From Mallotus nudiflorus (lineage: Eukaryota; Streptophyta; Magnoliopsida; Malpighiales; Euphorbiaceae): 64,000 bases of DNA. The notes below the pieces were generated by a model. The model searched no databases. It saw nothing but the letters and a program-made list of their open reading frames with translations, and was not told the DNA's origin. The stretch is from the NCBI GenBank assembly GCA_947683625.1, contig CANTUR010000678.1:124001-188000 (forward strand), in the 5' to 3' direction. The translations under genes were made by a program, and so were the position numbers. Positions 22,552 to 35,160 of the stretch are shown here, in pieces. The first letter of the stretch is position 1; each line of letters begins with the position of its first letter.

Positions 22552-23960
22552 TATAATTATTAGAAATGGTTAATTTCAAACACTACAATGAGAAGAGAGG
22601 GAATAGGGAATTTGAACTCTCACATCAATAACATAATTACATGTTTTGTCACTTAAACTATTCGTAAGACCACATTATTGATACTTAATTAAATTATGTA
22701 AACATAAATTAATTTGAAAATTTGACCAAATAATTAAAAAGGCAATGGGATTTAGGCATTGAAGGATTATATTTAGGGCCACAAGTGAAAAGGCAATCAC
22801 ATTTAGATGTTGAAGAATTGTATCGTAGTAGTATTCTTTAGCTTCTTGTTGTTGTTATTATTATTATTATTTTAAGAATATTGAGAGGGTCCTAACACTC
22901 CAAAACTGACAATTTGGTTCGTTTTGTAAATTTTTAAAACCAAAAAATTAAATTTTCTTAAAACAAAATTAACATAGCTAACCACAATTTTTTAATATAT
23001 ATACAAAAACACATATAGTTTGGTGAAAAATATGCCGATTTTCACTAATCCTATTTCGTTGTTAACCTGTTTTTCAAGGCCAGCCAAAAGAAACGATAGC
23101 ATTTTAAAACCTCTTAAACGTCATGTCATATTGGATTTTTGAACTATTAATACCTTATATGATTAACCTCTTAAGACTTTTTAAGTTTTATTATTTCTAA
23201 TTTTTTATTTTACTTAATTTATATAACACATAAAACTATCAAATTTTATAAATAATTAAGTATTATTATAAACATAAATTTGCATAAATTAAAATAATTA
23301 CAAAATAAAATGATCAAAAACTATATTTTAAATTTTAAATTTTAGTTTTTTGATTTAAAATATATTTTTAATATTTATATATTTTAAAGTATTCGAAACC
23401 ATATAATTGTAATTATATTATTTTGTAAATTAACTAAAATTACAAATAAAATTTTAGAAAATAAAGTAAATTTTAAAATAAATATTTTATAAAATAATAA
23501 AAGTCGAGATGCTTAAATAATTAATTATATTTCTATGGATTTTAAGGCTTTTTATTTGGAGTCTTATAAGGGACGGAATTTATTCAGTAAAATAATAAAA
23601 AGTCCAAGTAATTCTGCTGCTCATTTGCCAGCTAAATGGACTCCTAGGGTAATTCTTTACTTGACGATGAAGGGCTGCGATTTAGAAATCACACTCCCCG
23701 ATCCATGATTTTGTAGGACGCTACATGTATCCATAATTCCTAATTTTATATAGACAATGTCGGTTCGTCGTATTTATATTGTTTAAAGATAATATGATTT
23801 ATATAGCTTGTAGCCACATAAATGTAATGTCTATAAAAAGTAAAATTCCTTTTACACCCTCCCCTCCCATTTGCATATCCCTTTCTATATAGGGCCATAC
23901 ATATGATTTTAACACATCCTAAACCTATTCGGTCGGGCGCTGTCCTTTCATTATATATAT
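22046..23960. other. AT-rich intergenic DNA with a (TTA)n tract
   Basis: No coding recognised. A perfect ATT trinucleotide array lies at 22519-22551. Nothing else of note was seen. Confidence 0.65.
22519..22551. repeat. (ATT)n microsatellite
   Basis: About eleven perfect ATT units. Confidence 0.9.
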
Positions 23961-24056
23961 ATATTGTTCGCAGGACCGATACAATCCATTCAAATCTTTC
24001 CTTACCTTACAATTGCAAAGCAGCCAAAACCCCTTGCTCCGATTAATAGCCGGAAC

Positions 24057-24486
24057 ATGGCACGTCCGCCACGAGTAAAAGACAAAAGACCACTAGGGTC
24101 CAATACTAGATGTGCTCGTTGGAACACTAGGGTGTGGATCAAATATGCGCAGTGGGAGGAGTCGCAAAATGATTCTAATCGAGCAAGATCAGTATATGAA
24201 AGCGCCTTAGAAGTTTATTACAGGAATCATACTTTATGGATTTGAAATGAAAAATGGATTTGTGAATCATGCCAGGGCTGTGTAGGATAGAGCGGTTACA
24301 CTGTTGCCGAGAGTTGATCACCTGTGGTATAAGTACATTCATATGGAGCAAATATTTGGTAATGTAGCCGGTGGTCGACGAATTTTCGCAAGATGGATGA
24401 GTTGGATGCCGGATCAGCAGGGATGGATAACCTACATTAATTTTGAGAAGGATTATAATGAGATCGAGCGCGCAAAAATATCATGA
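24057..24486 (+). pseudogene. CRNKL1: Crooked-neck-like splicing factor pseudogene, N-terminal part
   Basis: Intronless remnant of a Crooked-neck-like (Clf1/CRNKL1) protein, a HAT-repeat scaffold of the Prp19-associated spliceosome complex. From the ATG at 24057 it reads MARPPRVKDK, then skips most of the usual N-terminal linker and resumes at ARWNTRVWIKYAQWEESQND and SNRARSVYESALEVYYRNHT, i.e. the first HAT repeat. At about 24242 a few codons are deleted and the frame shifts. A TAG replaces the Trp codon of the next repeat at about 24285. A second open stretch (24304-24486) gives PRVDHLWYKYIHMEQIFGNV and WMSWMPDQQGWITYINFE. Homology stops after NEIERAK. The parent protein is several hundred residues longer. 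Lack of introns and the partial copy suit a retro- or fragment-type pseudogene. Confidence 0.85.
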
Positions 24487-24946
24487 TTTTGTTTGATTTA
24501 GATGGAGAAATGTTCTTCCATTGTACAATTTATCAATATTTATGTTGTATAATCTTGCTATTAATACAAAAAAATGCTGATGAAAAAGTGCAAAATTTTA
24601 GATGCCTTGTGATAATAATCATAGGTAATTGGATTTGTGTTGAGGTTAGAGATTAATTATATATTCAATTGTTCATATTTTAATTTTAAATAAAAAATGA
24701 GTGCCGCAATAAAAAAAATTGAAAAGACATCAACGACATTTGTTAGCTTGGCTGACTATATATCCATGATGCACACATCTTGTGGCTTAGCTACTGTATT
24801 GAGTGTTGTTGTGATGCTTATGGCCATTTAATTTAAACCACAACAGAAGCTAGCAACAAATAAACACAACCAAATCTTAAACTCAGAAGAACCAGAAAAA
24901 AAAGAAAAAAAAATCATTTTCTTTTGTTTAGTTTTACTGAGTTGAG
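24487..24946 (+). promoter_or_regulatory. Duplicated upstream region of the second WAT1-related copy
   Basis: From about 24715 this matches the upstream region of the intact copy: GAAAAGACATC, GTTGACTAT/GCTGACTATATATCC, then AAACC..AACAGAAGC just before the leader. The segment that holds TATAAAT in the intact copy reads CTACTGTATTGAGTG here. 24487-24714 shows nothing recognisable. Confidence 0.6.
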
Positions 24947-27900
24947 ATGATGAAGAGGATGGTGAACTTTTCTAAGTGGTTGCACGAGTTGAAGCCAGTG
25001 ATGTTAATGGTGGTGGCACAGTTTTTTTTTGCTGGTGTTAATGTTTTCTATATTAGCAACCTATGATGGTATGAGCTTGAGAGTTCTTGTCACTTATAGA
25101 TTCATTTTTGCCATTTGTTTCTTGGTTCCTGTTGCTCTTATCTTTGAGAGGTTAGCCATATATATATATGCAATTAATTGGATATGCGAACCACTTTATT
25201 CTCAATTATATGTTTTTTTTTTTTTTTTCAGGAAGAGCAGGCCTAAACTTACATGGACTATACTCTTCCAAGCATTTCTTTGTGGATTCTTTGGGTAAGT
25301 GCCATATATGTAAGGTGCAGGAGACATCAATAAATTAGAATGTCGAACTAATAAAAATTTTATATTTAAGTAAAATGATAAAAACTAAAATTTAATAGTA
25401 TATGAATAACATGTTTGTAATCTTTCTACGCACAAATTTGCATAATTTTACGTTTATATTAAAAAAAGCATAACAATGTAAAATTTATGTATTTAATGAT
25501 GTCAACAATTTTTACAAGTTTGGAATGTTAGAATGTGTATTTAGAATTGTGAATATGCAATTGAAGTCTTGGATAACATGTTTGTAGCCTTAAATGCGAC
25601 AATTTACACGAATTTACATTTTGTATTCAAATATACTTATCACTGTACAATTTGTACATTTAATAATGCCAACAAGATTTATAAGTTTAAACAATATGCA
25701 AATTGTTTTTCCAAAAATAAAAATACATAAATATTCATATGTATATACTTAAAATATTTCAATAATCATTGGATCAGATAGTAGAGAATTAATTTTGTTT
25801 AAATGACATTTTAGATTCAAATTATAATATATGAAGTAGCTTTCAATTAGTTATTGAAATATTTTTACTACTTTTATATTTTGATTTGATTTGACTTGAA
25901 TGGAATTGAATTAATAAATTCCAATAGAGTCTTCGTACTAATAGTCTAGAATAATTTTTTTTTATATATATAAGTGATCTTTCGGATTGATATCGTAATA
26001 TATACAGTTGTATTTACTATCTCTTTAGTTCAATTGGAATCAAATAGAAATAGTTATAATTAAATGGATTTAAAATATTTAGATGATATATATAATTAAG
26101 ATGTCGACCTACATGAATTACATGATAAAAATACTGATGCTGAAAATAATATAGATATGAAGTTAAAGGAGACAAGTGTGATTACAGGGGATCCTTGGCA
26201 CAAAACTTATATGTGAAGACTTTGGTATTGACATCCGCAACATTCACTGCTGCTATGATTAATCTTATTCCAGTTGTCACCTTCATCTTAAGCCGCCTTT
26301 TTAGGTATTAATAAACTAATTCTTATATAATATTTGTATTTTATAATTAATTATTAATGATACATAAGATATTCTTTAATGCATTCTCATTTTTTTATTT
26401 GTCATTTGTCATATAATATATGGTTACTCAACTATTTGTCATTTAGCCAAACCAATTCGATGTCAAATCCTTCTATTTCCAAAAAAAAAAAACAAAAAAA
26501 AAAAATTGATGATTTGCCAAATTTTTATTCTTACATTTATTGAATTAAATTTTATTGCATTTATAATTTATCTATATTGAAATCATAATTACTAGGTAGT
26601 TTAAGGGAAAAGTTTATTTCTTTATTTAGTTTAATTTATCATAAATTATTCAAAATTTACTAAATTCTAATCAATTTCATTCAAGAACTGATATTTTGAC
26701 CAAAATTTTAAAAAATATGATGATTTTTTCTTTCAACACTAACTTTTACTTTTTTTTTTTTTTTTTTACTTTTACTTTTACGACGCACCTTTCTTTTATC
26801 TTTTCTTTTCTTTTTCATCTCTTTCTCCTCTTCATTTTTTCTCTTCATTTTTTTTAATCTTTTCTCCTAAATTCAACTCTAACCATTTCAAAATTTACTA
26901 TATAAATCAATATGTTCAATATGTTCAAGAAGACTTATTACATTTCTTTATTCAAAGAGAACAAACCTATAGATTCTACAATTAGTTTTCATCTTAGATC
27001 TTATAAAATTCCACTTCTTCATCTTTGTTTTTTTGTGTGTTGGAAACTTATTATGTTACAAATTATCAAGAATTGTAATAGTTAAGTGTTAAATTTCTTT
27101 TTTTGGGTTATTAATACTTCAGTGATTGTTGAGTTCTACTCTTCTTCTTCATCTTCTTATTTTTTATGTTGTTGTTGTTTCTTTTTTCAGGTTGTTATCT
27201 TGTTGTTTTGTGTTTTTTTTTTTTTTTTCTAGATGTTAAAGGGTTTGCTGTAAGATTGTTGTGAGATCATTTGTTATTTTTTAGTTGTTGAAAGTTTGTT
27301 TGTAGTTGTTTTATGGTTGTGAAGGTTTGTTGATTTTTGGTTGCTGAAAGTTGTTTTATGGTTGTTGCAGGTTGTTTTGTTAAGTTGTTGTCTATTTTTT
27401 TTAATTGTTTTGTGGTTGTCTTATGATTGTTGTCCCTATATTTATTTTTTAAGTTTTTTTCCCCAAATTGTTGTTGTATTGGTTTTGGGTTGTTTTATGG
27501 GTATTGCCATATTTTTTCTATTGATATTATTGGTTTTTTCTATTGATTTCATTTAGATAAATGATTTATATTAGTTAATTTTGTTACAGAAATATAATCA
27601 ATGGTAGTTATGTGAAGTTTTGGTTACATTGTGCATCTTTTTGGTAGCTTATGTAATTAAGAAGAATGTAGATTTTTAGTGGTTGAAGAAATAGAAAAAA
27701 AAATTGTGTGTTTTATTGGTTTCAGGAAATTGAAAAAGTTTTCCAGTTTTTCTATTAGTTTTGAAAACAATTCATATATTTATAGTTGCAGTCGAAACTT
27801 AATAGTCATAAGATGTGAAGGGACTTCCCATGGCATCTTTTTTATTATTTTTATTTTTGTATAAGTAATTATTTTTATATTTTTTTTATGATAAAATAGA

Positions 27901-29944
27901 TTAACAGTAAAATATTGTACAATATTTTAAATGTAAATTTATAAGCTTAGAAATTAATAGAATAATTTATATCTACATAACATTGATTAAATGAAAATAA
28001 TTTTTTTTTTTGTGTGAATAAATTTATAGTTGGTATTAAATAAAATGGAATTAGTAAACGACTTTTTCTAAAATATTTATTTTAATGTTATTTCAAATGT
28101 CAATAAATATTTTATATAAATTTCGAAGTTATATAAACACATATACTATATTTAATAAATATTATTTATTATTAAAATCAATTATTTACTATACAATTTA
28201 CTTTTCAAAAAATAAATTATTATATTTTAATGTATTATTTCTTATATATATATATGTATGTACACAAGTGTAAAACTAATATATTTTACACAAAATCTCA
28301 ATCATGGATTATCATACATCTAATAGTTGAAATATATAGTTAATTTTATTAAAAATTAGCTTATTAGAAATCTATATTTTTACTTTCATTAATTATTTCT
28401 TTCCTATTTTGAAATTTAAATAGACAACATGAATAAATTAAAACTAATGGCACATGTATATATATAAAGATATTAAAATATTAATTGAAAAAATATATTT
28501 GAAAAATATAAAACAGAAAGAATTGAAATTTTTTAGTGACAGTAGAGTTTGAATTGAGTAATCTATATTATTTATATGAATGAGATAACCATCATTATCT
28601 TTTTTTTTTTTCCTGGCAAAGATATGATATTATTGAAGACTAAAAACTTCATTGTCAATGCATAAGGGAGTCTCTGCACCCCTTTAAGATGTGATTATTT
28701 TTTTGGTTATTTTTGTAGTTATTTTATTATTTTTCTGGTTTAATTTATTATTATTTTGTTCTTATCTTTACAATTCTGAAGTTCACATTCTACATCCTCA
28801 TGATGCAAGTTTGTTTTATGTTGGGAATTTGAGGTTGGAGAAAATGGGAATAAAAACCAAGGCCGAGAGAGCAAAAGTGATAGGAACATTGGTGGGTATG
28901 GGTGGGGCAATGCTACTCACATTTTACTAAGGAGCAAAAATTAACATATGGTCAACACACATCAATCTGATGAAAACTAGGAAGCTTCATGGTGGCCATG
29001 AGGCATCATCAAATGACACTCAAATATTAGGTGGCTTATTGTCTGTGGCGAGTTGCTTCTCATTGTCTATATGGTTAATCATTAAAGCTAAAATGAGTGC
29101 AAATTACCCTTGTCCTTACTCAAGCGCAGCTTTGATGTCTATAATGGCAGCATTCCAGAAATTATTTTCACCCTTTGCACTGAGAGAGATTGGAGTCAAT
29201 GGAAATTAGGGTGGAACATAAGGTTGTTGACATCAGTTTATGCGGTATGTATTATATGGGATTGATGATCATTACGACTATTTTAATTTCCAACACGTTT
29301 ACAATCCATTTTATAGCCATTTAACATACTAGCAACAATATATAAGAAAATTTTACTAAATGGTTCTCATAATTGAGAGTTATGTAATATCAATGCATTC
29401 TTACATTAATTGTAGGGAATTGTTGTGCATGGCATGATGATAACTCTCATGATATGGTGTGTGAAGCTAAAGGGACCATTATATGCATCATCCTTTTAGC
29501 CTCTAGTGCTTGTGTTCACTGCCTTCGCGGGTCTCTGCTACTTGATGAAACTCTACACATTGGAAGGTATATATATGCATTGACCTTATCTTTTTTCTCT
29601 TTTATATTTTCCCAAGTATTAAAATTGCCTTGGATCTAACGACTTGAGGTTTTGATATTGGAAGCTCTAACCATGATCTTTATTTTGTACATTGCAGCAT
29701 ATTAGGAGCAACTTTGATTGTGTGTGGATTATACGTAGTGTTATGGGGTAAAGACAAAGAAACGAAGGAAATGTCTCAACTCATTCCTCAGAAAATCTCC
29801 AAAGATGCGGAAACCATTCCAACCATTAGCATCAATAACATTAATTCTAAAAATTATCATGGAGTTGCTGTGATAGATAAAAATTTGTCAGAAAATATGC
29901 ATGGGAGGGAAGATAAAGTACTTTCCCAAGGAGAAAAAGCATAA
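24947..29944 (+). pseudogene. WAT1-related transporter pseudogene, tandem copy
   Basis: Same six-exon plan as the gene at 14570: 24947-25150, 25232-25294, 26188-26304, 28834-29244, 29416-29566, 29698-29944. All ten splice sites are GT-AG. The coding sequence is broken at least five times relative to the intact copy. Exon 1 is 204 not 206 nt: a 2-bp loss at TTCTATATTAGC gives a stop 15 nt later. Exon 4 has TAC-TAA where the intact copy has TAC-AAA (stop at 28928-28930). Exon 4 is also 1 nt short (411 versus 412), near 29155. Exon 5 has TTT-TAG where the intact copy has TTC-TAC. Exon 5 is also 1 nt short (151 versus 152), near 29530. Exons 2, 3 and 6 remain open. A transcript could still be made and spliced; a full transporter could not. 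Confidence 0.9.
26745..27860. other. T-rich insertion within intron 3 of the WAT1-related pseudogene
   Basis: Intron 3 is 2529 bp here against 1319 bp in the intact copy. The excess is mostly this T-rich, GTTGTTG-rich stretch. Its right part carries ATAGTCATAAGATGTGAAGGG (27799-27820), also found at 52896-52917 next to another low-complexity tract. This may mark the end of a repeat family, but inverted ends and a target duplication were not found. Confidence 0.35.
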
Positions 29945-30252
29945 TGCGGAAGGTTGAGCAGTAGAGTGGCAAAAACTATTTTTAAGGCATAAAAGGTCAT
30001 AAGTTAAATTTCTAACACAGTCCGAGACATTCCACTATTATGTTTAAAAGATAAAAAAATTCATCATTAAGTTTCCTTGTGTTGAGTAAAGTAATGTAGG
30101 TAGCAAGTAGCAGTGTGCTTGTAAGATATGGGAGCAGCTTTAGTGTTTGTATTTTTCTTTTGTATAATAGTTTATCACAGCTGAAACAAACACATAACGA
30201 GCACAGAAATTAAAGGCACAATTTAGAATGACACAACTTTGTATGAGATCAC

Positions 30253-30827
30253 CTGGGGAATTTGCACTCAGTCAGCCAGTTTTGTGACAAAACTTGGATT
30301 GAAAGTTACGTATGGATTTCTTTCACGGAGTCTTTCGAAGTATGACTTCATCAATCCATTGTTCCTGGCAATATTAGAGCGAACCCATCCAGAACGGTTC
30401 TTGGTGCACCAGTGATTATCACAGTTGTCATTTCATTAGCCAAATTTGCCAGTACCACCATTGCCTCTGGCTCAGTTGCGGATGAGGCATCGACCATAAA
30501 GATGTGACTAAAATGACCAGCTAATGCCTTCATTACGTAGCCGAAAGCTACTCACATGCGTAGACATTATTACTTTAAATTTCCCGAGTTCCTGAAGCGG
30601 AGGACAAGCAAAACATTCCCCTTTATAGAGACTTGAAGCAAGGATGTCAGTAGGTACACCACCTATCTCTCGAAAAGCTGCATTGGCTCGAAACATTTCG
30701 GATACAGGAGTCTCCTTCAAATATGTCATTAGCATGTCATATGTATTGTTAATAGGTGCACATATGAGAATCCGATGCTCTCGAGAGCTGCAAAAACTTT
30801 CAAACACTGCTTGTTGGACTACTACTC
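30253..30827 (-). pseudogene. SDE3-like: SDE3-like RNA helicase pseudogene, 3' part
   Basis: Minus-strand continuation of the gene at 41474-39342, separated from it by an 8.5-kb Copia element. It reads VVVQQAVFESFCSSREHRIL, ICAPINNTYDMLMTYL and MFRANAAFREIGGVPTDIL, then CPPLQELGKFKVIMSTHVSS, and GHFSHIFMVDASSATEPEAM, where the family has its DEAG-type helicase motif II. It ends in SYFERLRE..YVTFNPSFVTKLAD, a TGA in place of Trp, and a good 5' splice site (CAG|GTGATC at 30253/30252). Frameshifts lie near 30530 and 30400. The helicase motifs beyond this exon are missing; a WAT1-related 3' end follows within 310 bp. SDE3 helicases act in RNA silencing; this copy cannot be functional. Confidence 0.85.
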
Positions 30828-31323
30828 TGTTGTTTGTGGCAAAATATGCCAATCCCACATGGGGAAAATAATTTTGATGGGAGAAATTATTTGGTTATAA
30901 AAGAACTCCACCCCTTTAATTAAACCATCCCAAATTGTTCCTCCAATATATTTAGACAATTGTATTTTTTTTTTTTTTGTAATATTTTTTCATTTAGTAA
31001 AATATTATTTTGGTAGTATTCGAGGACAGAGGTATAATTGGCCGAACCTCGTTAAATTTTGGTGTTCTCTTTTATATCTATTAAATAGCTATTGTCGGGT
31101 GTAGTTGTTGTTAATTATTGTGCTATTAAAATTATTTGTCTTGTTAAAAATTCTGTCTAAGGAGAATGATTTTTAAGTGGGATTGTTGTGACCCTTCACT
31201 CTTTCCTAGGAATATATATTGGGGTGATTTTTATTACAATCATTTACACCATAGTCACTTGTACAATAGTTCTCAAGGTGATTTTTATTATAATTGGTGG
31301 AAATTAACCCGAATTCCACAATA
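30828..31323 (+). repeat. 5' LTR of the 8.5-kb Copia element
   Basis: Starts TGTTGTTTGTGGCAAAAT and ends GAATTCCACAATA. A TTATAAAAGAACTCC stretch near 30895 may be the TATA region of the LTR promoter. It aligns throughout with 38834-39336. Confidence 0.9.
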
Positions 31324-31460
31324 ATTAGTATCAGAGCTCTTAGTTTATTTTAGTATGCTTTGTGGTTGTAGCTTAGGCTGATGTTCTACATCAAAAAAAT
31401 TTCCTTCGGCTAATTGGCATTCTGCATCGACAACTAATTAAATAGAATTTTATAGCAGAA

Positions 31461-32285
31461 ATGGCAGATGGCAAAAAAGTATCAACATCAGCGTCAACAA
31501 CTTCTTCATCTTCAATTTTGACAAGAAATGTTGTGACAAATGCTAGATTTGTGATAGAGATTTTTGATGGCACTAGTCATTTCGGCATGTGGCAAAGTGA
31601 GGTTCTAAATGCACTTTTTCAGTAGGGTCTAGACATTGCTATTAAAGGAGAGAAAATAGATGATGTTGAAGAGAAAGAATGGAAGGTGATCAATAGATTG
31701 ACATGTGGTACAATTTGATCACGTCTTTCTAAAGAGCAGAAGTATGCATTTTCTAAAGAAACTTCAGCATGTAAATTATGGAAGGCACTGGAGGAGAAAT
31801 TCTTAAAGAAAAGTAGTCAGAACAAACTCTACATGAAAAAGAGATTGTTCCGCTTCAATTATGTTCCAAGTACCACGATGGATGATCACATTACTAGTTT
31901 TAATCAGTTGGTAACCGATTTGATGAATATGAACGTGACTTTTAATGATGAAGATCTAGCTCTGATGTTGGTGGGATCACTTCCTGATGAGTTTGAGTAT
32001 CCTGAAACTACTCTACTTCATGGCAAGGTTGTTGTGTCTCTAAGTGAAGTAACTGCAGCCTTATATAGTTATAAATTATAAAAGAAAGAAAAGCAAGAAA
32101 ATACAAGTGTTGAAGTAGAAGCTCTTGTTGTCAGAGGCCGTTCACAGAGCTAGAATAAAGGAAGGAGAGGGAGATCAAATTCAAAGTCCAAATTAAGTAA
32201 AGATCAATTTGCCTTTTATCGAGAAAAAGGACACTTGAAGCAAGATTGTCCCAAGCTAAAGGACAAAGGCAAACCTGGAAAGGGA
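31461..32285 (+). pseudogene. Copia gag, broken
   Basis: Begins at ATG 31461 (MADGKKVSTS). A UBN2-type region includes LWKALEEKFLKKSSQ and RFNYVPSTTMDDHITSFNQL, open from 31833 to 32081. Stops lie at about 31624, 31719, 32081 and 32153. The zinc knuckle near 32211 reads FAFYREKGHLKQDC, so the first two cysteines of the C-x2-C pair are both replaced and zinc binding would be lost. Confidence 0.8.
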
Positions 32286-35160
32286 AATGCTATCTTAAAT
32301 TCAAATGTAGCTGAGTGTGATGATGTAGATTCAGATCTTTCAATTTTTGCTACACCACTAACCAGTTGTTCAAGTTCATGGTTGCTAGATTCAGCTTGTA
32401 ATCACCATATGACTCCTAATCGAGAATGGTTCTTTGAATTTAAAGAACTAAATAGTGGAGTTATCTACATAGCAAATAATGCCCCTTTTAACACATATAG
32501 GATTGGTTCAGTTCACTTGAGCAATAAGGATGGATTAATTAGAACCTTAACAGGTGTTCATTATGTGCCAAATGAGGAATCTCATTTTTTTTTGAACCTT
32601 AGAGTCAAAAGGTTTCAAAGTAAGGGTGAATGATGGGATAATGAGAATCATTTATAGTGCAGTTTTGATAATAAAGGGGATTCGGAAGAAAAATAATTTG
32701 TATTACTTTTTGGGTAGTATAATTATTGAGACAACAACAATGATAGCTTCTATGGATGGTCAGGAGTTAGAAGCAACCAAGTTATGGCATATGTGCTTGG
32801 GGTATGCTAGAGAAAAATCCTTAAATTTGTTGATAGATTAAGGATTATTAAAAGGAGCTCAGACTTGCAAATTGAATTTTTATGAGCATTGCATTAAAGG
32901 GAAGAAGATAAGGGTGAAATTTAGAAAACCATCCATGATACTGAGGGAATTCTGGATTATGTTCATTTAGATGTATGGGGGCCTTCCAAGAATGCTTCAT
33001 TAGAAGAAAAATACTATTACATTTCCTTTATTGATGATTTTTCCCAAAGAGTATAGGTGTATATAATGAAGATGAAAGATGAGGTGCTAGGAATTTTTCA
33101 TAAATGGAAAAAAATAGTGGAGACTCAAATAGGTAGAAAAGTTAAACGTCTCTACACAAATAATGATGGAGAGTTAAAAAATGATCCATTTTTGAAAGTC
33201 CATGAAGATGAAGGTATTGTTAGACATTTCACCGTAAGATATACAACACAACAAAATAGGGTGGTAGAGCGAAAGAACCGAACATTGCTGGAGAAGGTTC
33301 GATGTATGTTTTCTAATGCTAGGTTGGGCAAAGAATTTTGGGCTGAGGCTATAGTATATGCTTGTTACCTTGTTAATTGCCTACCATCAATTGCTATTAG
33401 TGGTAAAATGCCATTGAAGAAATGGTTTGGAAAACCTTGCTATAGATTATGATTCCCTACATGTGTTTGGTTCCATTGCATATTACTATGTTAAAGAGTC
33501 AAAGCTGGATCCAAAAGCAAAGAAGGCAATCTTTATATGGATAACTTCTGGTGTGAAAGGCTATCGTCTTTGGTGTCAAAAAAACAAAGAAAGTAATCTT
33601 CAGTAAGGATGTTACCTTTGATGAATCTACCATATTGAGAAAGGTGACTTCAGAAAAAATGGAACAGACAAATGGTGCTCTTAAACAAGTGGAGTTTGAT
33701 AGCAATAGAATTGTCCTAGCCAATGTAGAAAGTGATGATGACTCTCCTATAGTAGAAAAAGAGTCAAATGAAGAAGAGGTTCAGACCCAAGAACCTCCAC
33801 AACAACATGAAGTAATTACATTAAGGAAGGGAAACAAGACCATTAAACAACCTGCTCGCTATGCTGATATGGTCTCTTTTGCATCACTAATTACAATGGA
33901 TGACGTTCCTGCCACTTATAATGAAGCAGCCTAAAGTTTGGAATATAAAAAGTGAAGGATTGACATGAATGAAGAAATGCAGTCCCTTCAAAAGAATCAG
34001 ATATGGAAACTAGTTAGTGTTCCGAAGGCAAAGAAGACAATTGGGTGCAAATGGGTATATGCAAAGAAAGATGGATTTCCTGACAAAGATAATGTTCGTT
34101 ATAAAGAAAGATTGGTAGCTAAGGCTATATGCAAATAGAGGGAATTGATTATAATGAAGTATTTTCTCCAGTTGTAAAACATTCCTCCATCATAATTTTA
34201 TTGGCTTTGGTAGTACAGTTGGATTTGGAACTAGTTCAGATGGATGTAAAAATTGCATATTTATATAGAGACTTGGATGAGGAAATCTACATGACTTAGT
34301 CAAATGGATTTAAAGTTACTAGTAAAGAAAAGATGGTTTGCAAATTAGAAAAATCGTTGTATGGATTAAAGCAATCTCCGAGGCAGTGGTACAAACAATT
34401 TGACAAGTTTATGATAGGGTAAAATTACATGAGAAGCAAATATGATCATTGTGTGTATTTGCGCAAGCTACAAGATGGATCCTATATATATCTTCTTCTT
34501 TATGTTGATGATATATTGATAGCTTCTACGAGTCAGATAGAGATTGAGAAATTAAAGACTCAATTGAACAGGGAGTTTGAGATGAAGGATCTTGGTAAAG
34601 CAAAGAAGATTCTCGGCATGAAAATATCTAGAGATAGGAAATTGTGGAGGCTTTGTTTGTCTCAGAAAGAATATCTGAGGAATATACAAAAATGTTTTAG
34701 CATGAATGAAAAGTTAAAACTGGTTGGTACACCACTTGCTCCTTATTTCAAGCTTAGTGCATCCATGTCACCTAAGAATGATGTAGAAAAGGAATATATG
34801 TCAAAAGTATCATATGCAAGTGATGTTGGTAGCTTAATGTATGTAATGGTGTGTACAAGGCCAGATATTTCACATGCAGTTGAGGTTATGAGCAGGTACA
34901 TCATGATCCTAGAAAGGGGCATTGGCAAGCTATGAAATGGATTCTACGATATTTTTTGAACATTGTAGACATTGGTTTGGTATTTCAGCAGGATAAATAA
35001 AATGGTCAGTGTGTAGTTGGGTATTGTGATTCTGACTATGCTGGTGATTTGAATAAGCATCGATTAACTACTGGTTATGTGTTTACTTTTGTAAAGGCAC
35101 TAGTTAGTTGGAAGTCCACCTTACAGTCAACAGTTGTTTTATCTATCGTAGAGGTAGAGT
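32286..35160 (+). pseudogene. Copia pol (protease, integrase, reverse transcriptase), broken
   Basis: Protease: SSWLLDSACNHHMTPNREWF near 32390, a DSA-type motif seen in many Copia elements. Pre-integrase: KLWHMCLGYAREKSLNLL near 32780. Integrase: KRLYTNNDGELKN, where the usual D of the TDNGGE block is N, and RVVERKNRTLLE with its Glu, within 33057-33452. Reverse transcriptase: QMDVKIAYLYRDLDEEIYM near 34240, then YGLKQSPRQWYKQFDKFM, and an intact YVDDIL motif near 34502 inside the open stretch 34429-34935. RNase H begins VGYCDSDYAGD near 35020 and is cut at 35160 by the solo LTR. Many stops and frameshifts. Confidence 0.85.

Noticed and set aside
30644..30871. Plus-strand open frame over the helicase relic
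   Set aside because: It is the shadow of the minus-strand SDE3-like coding, which has clear homology.
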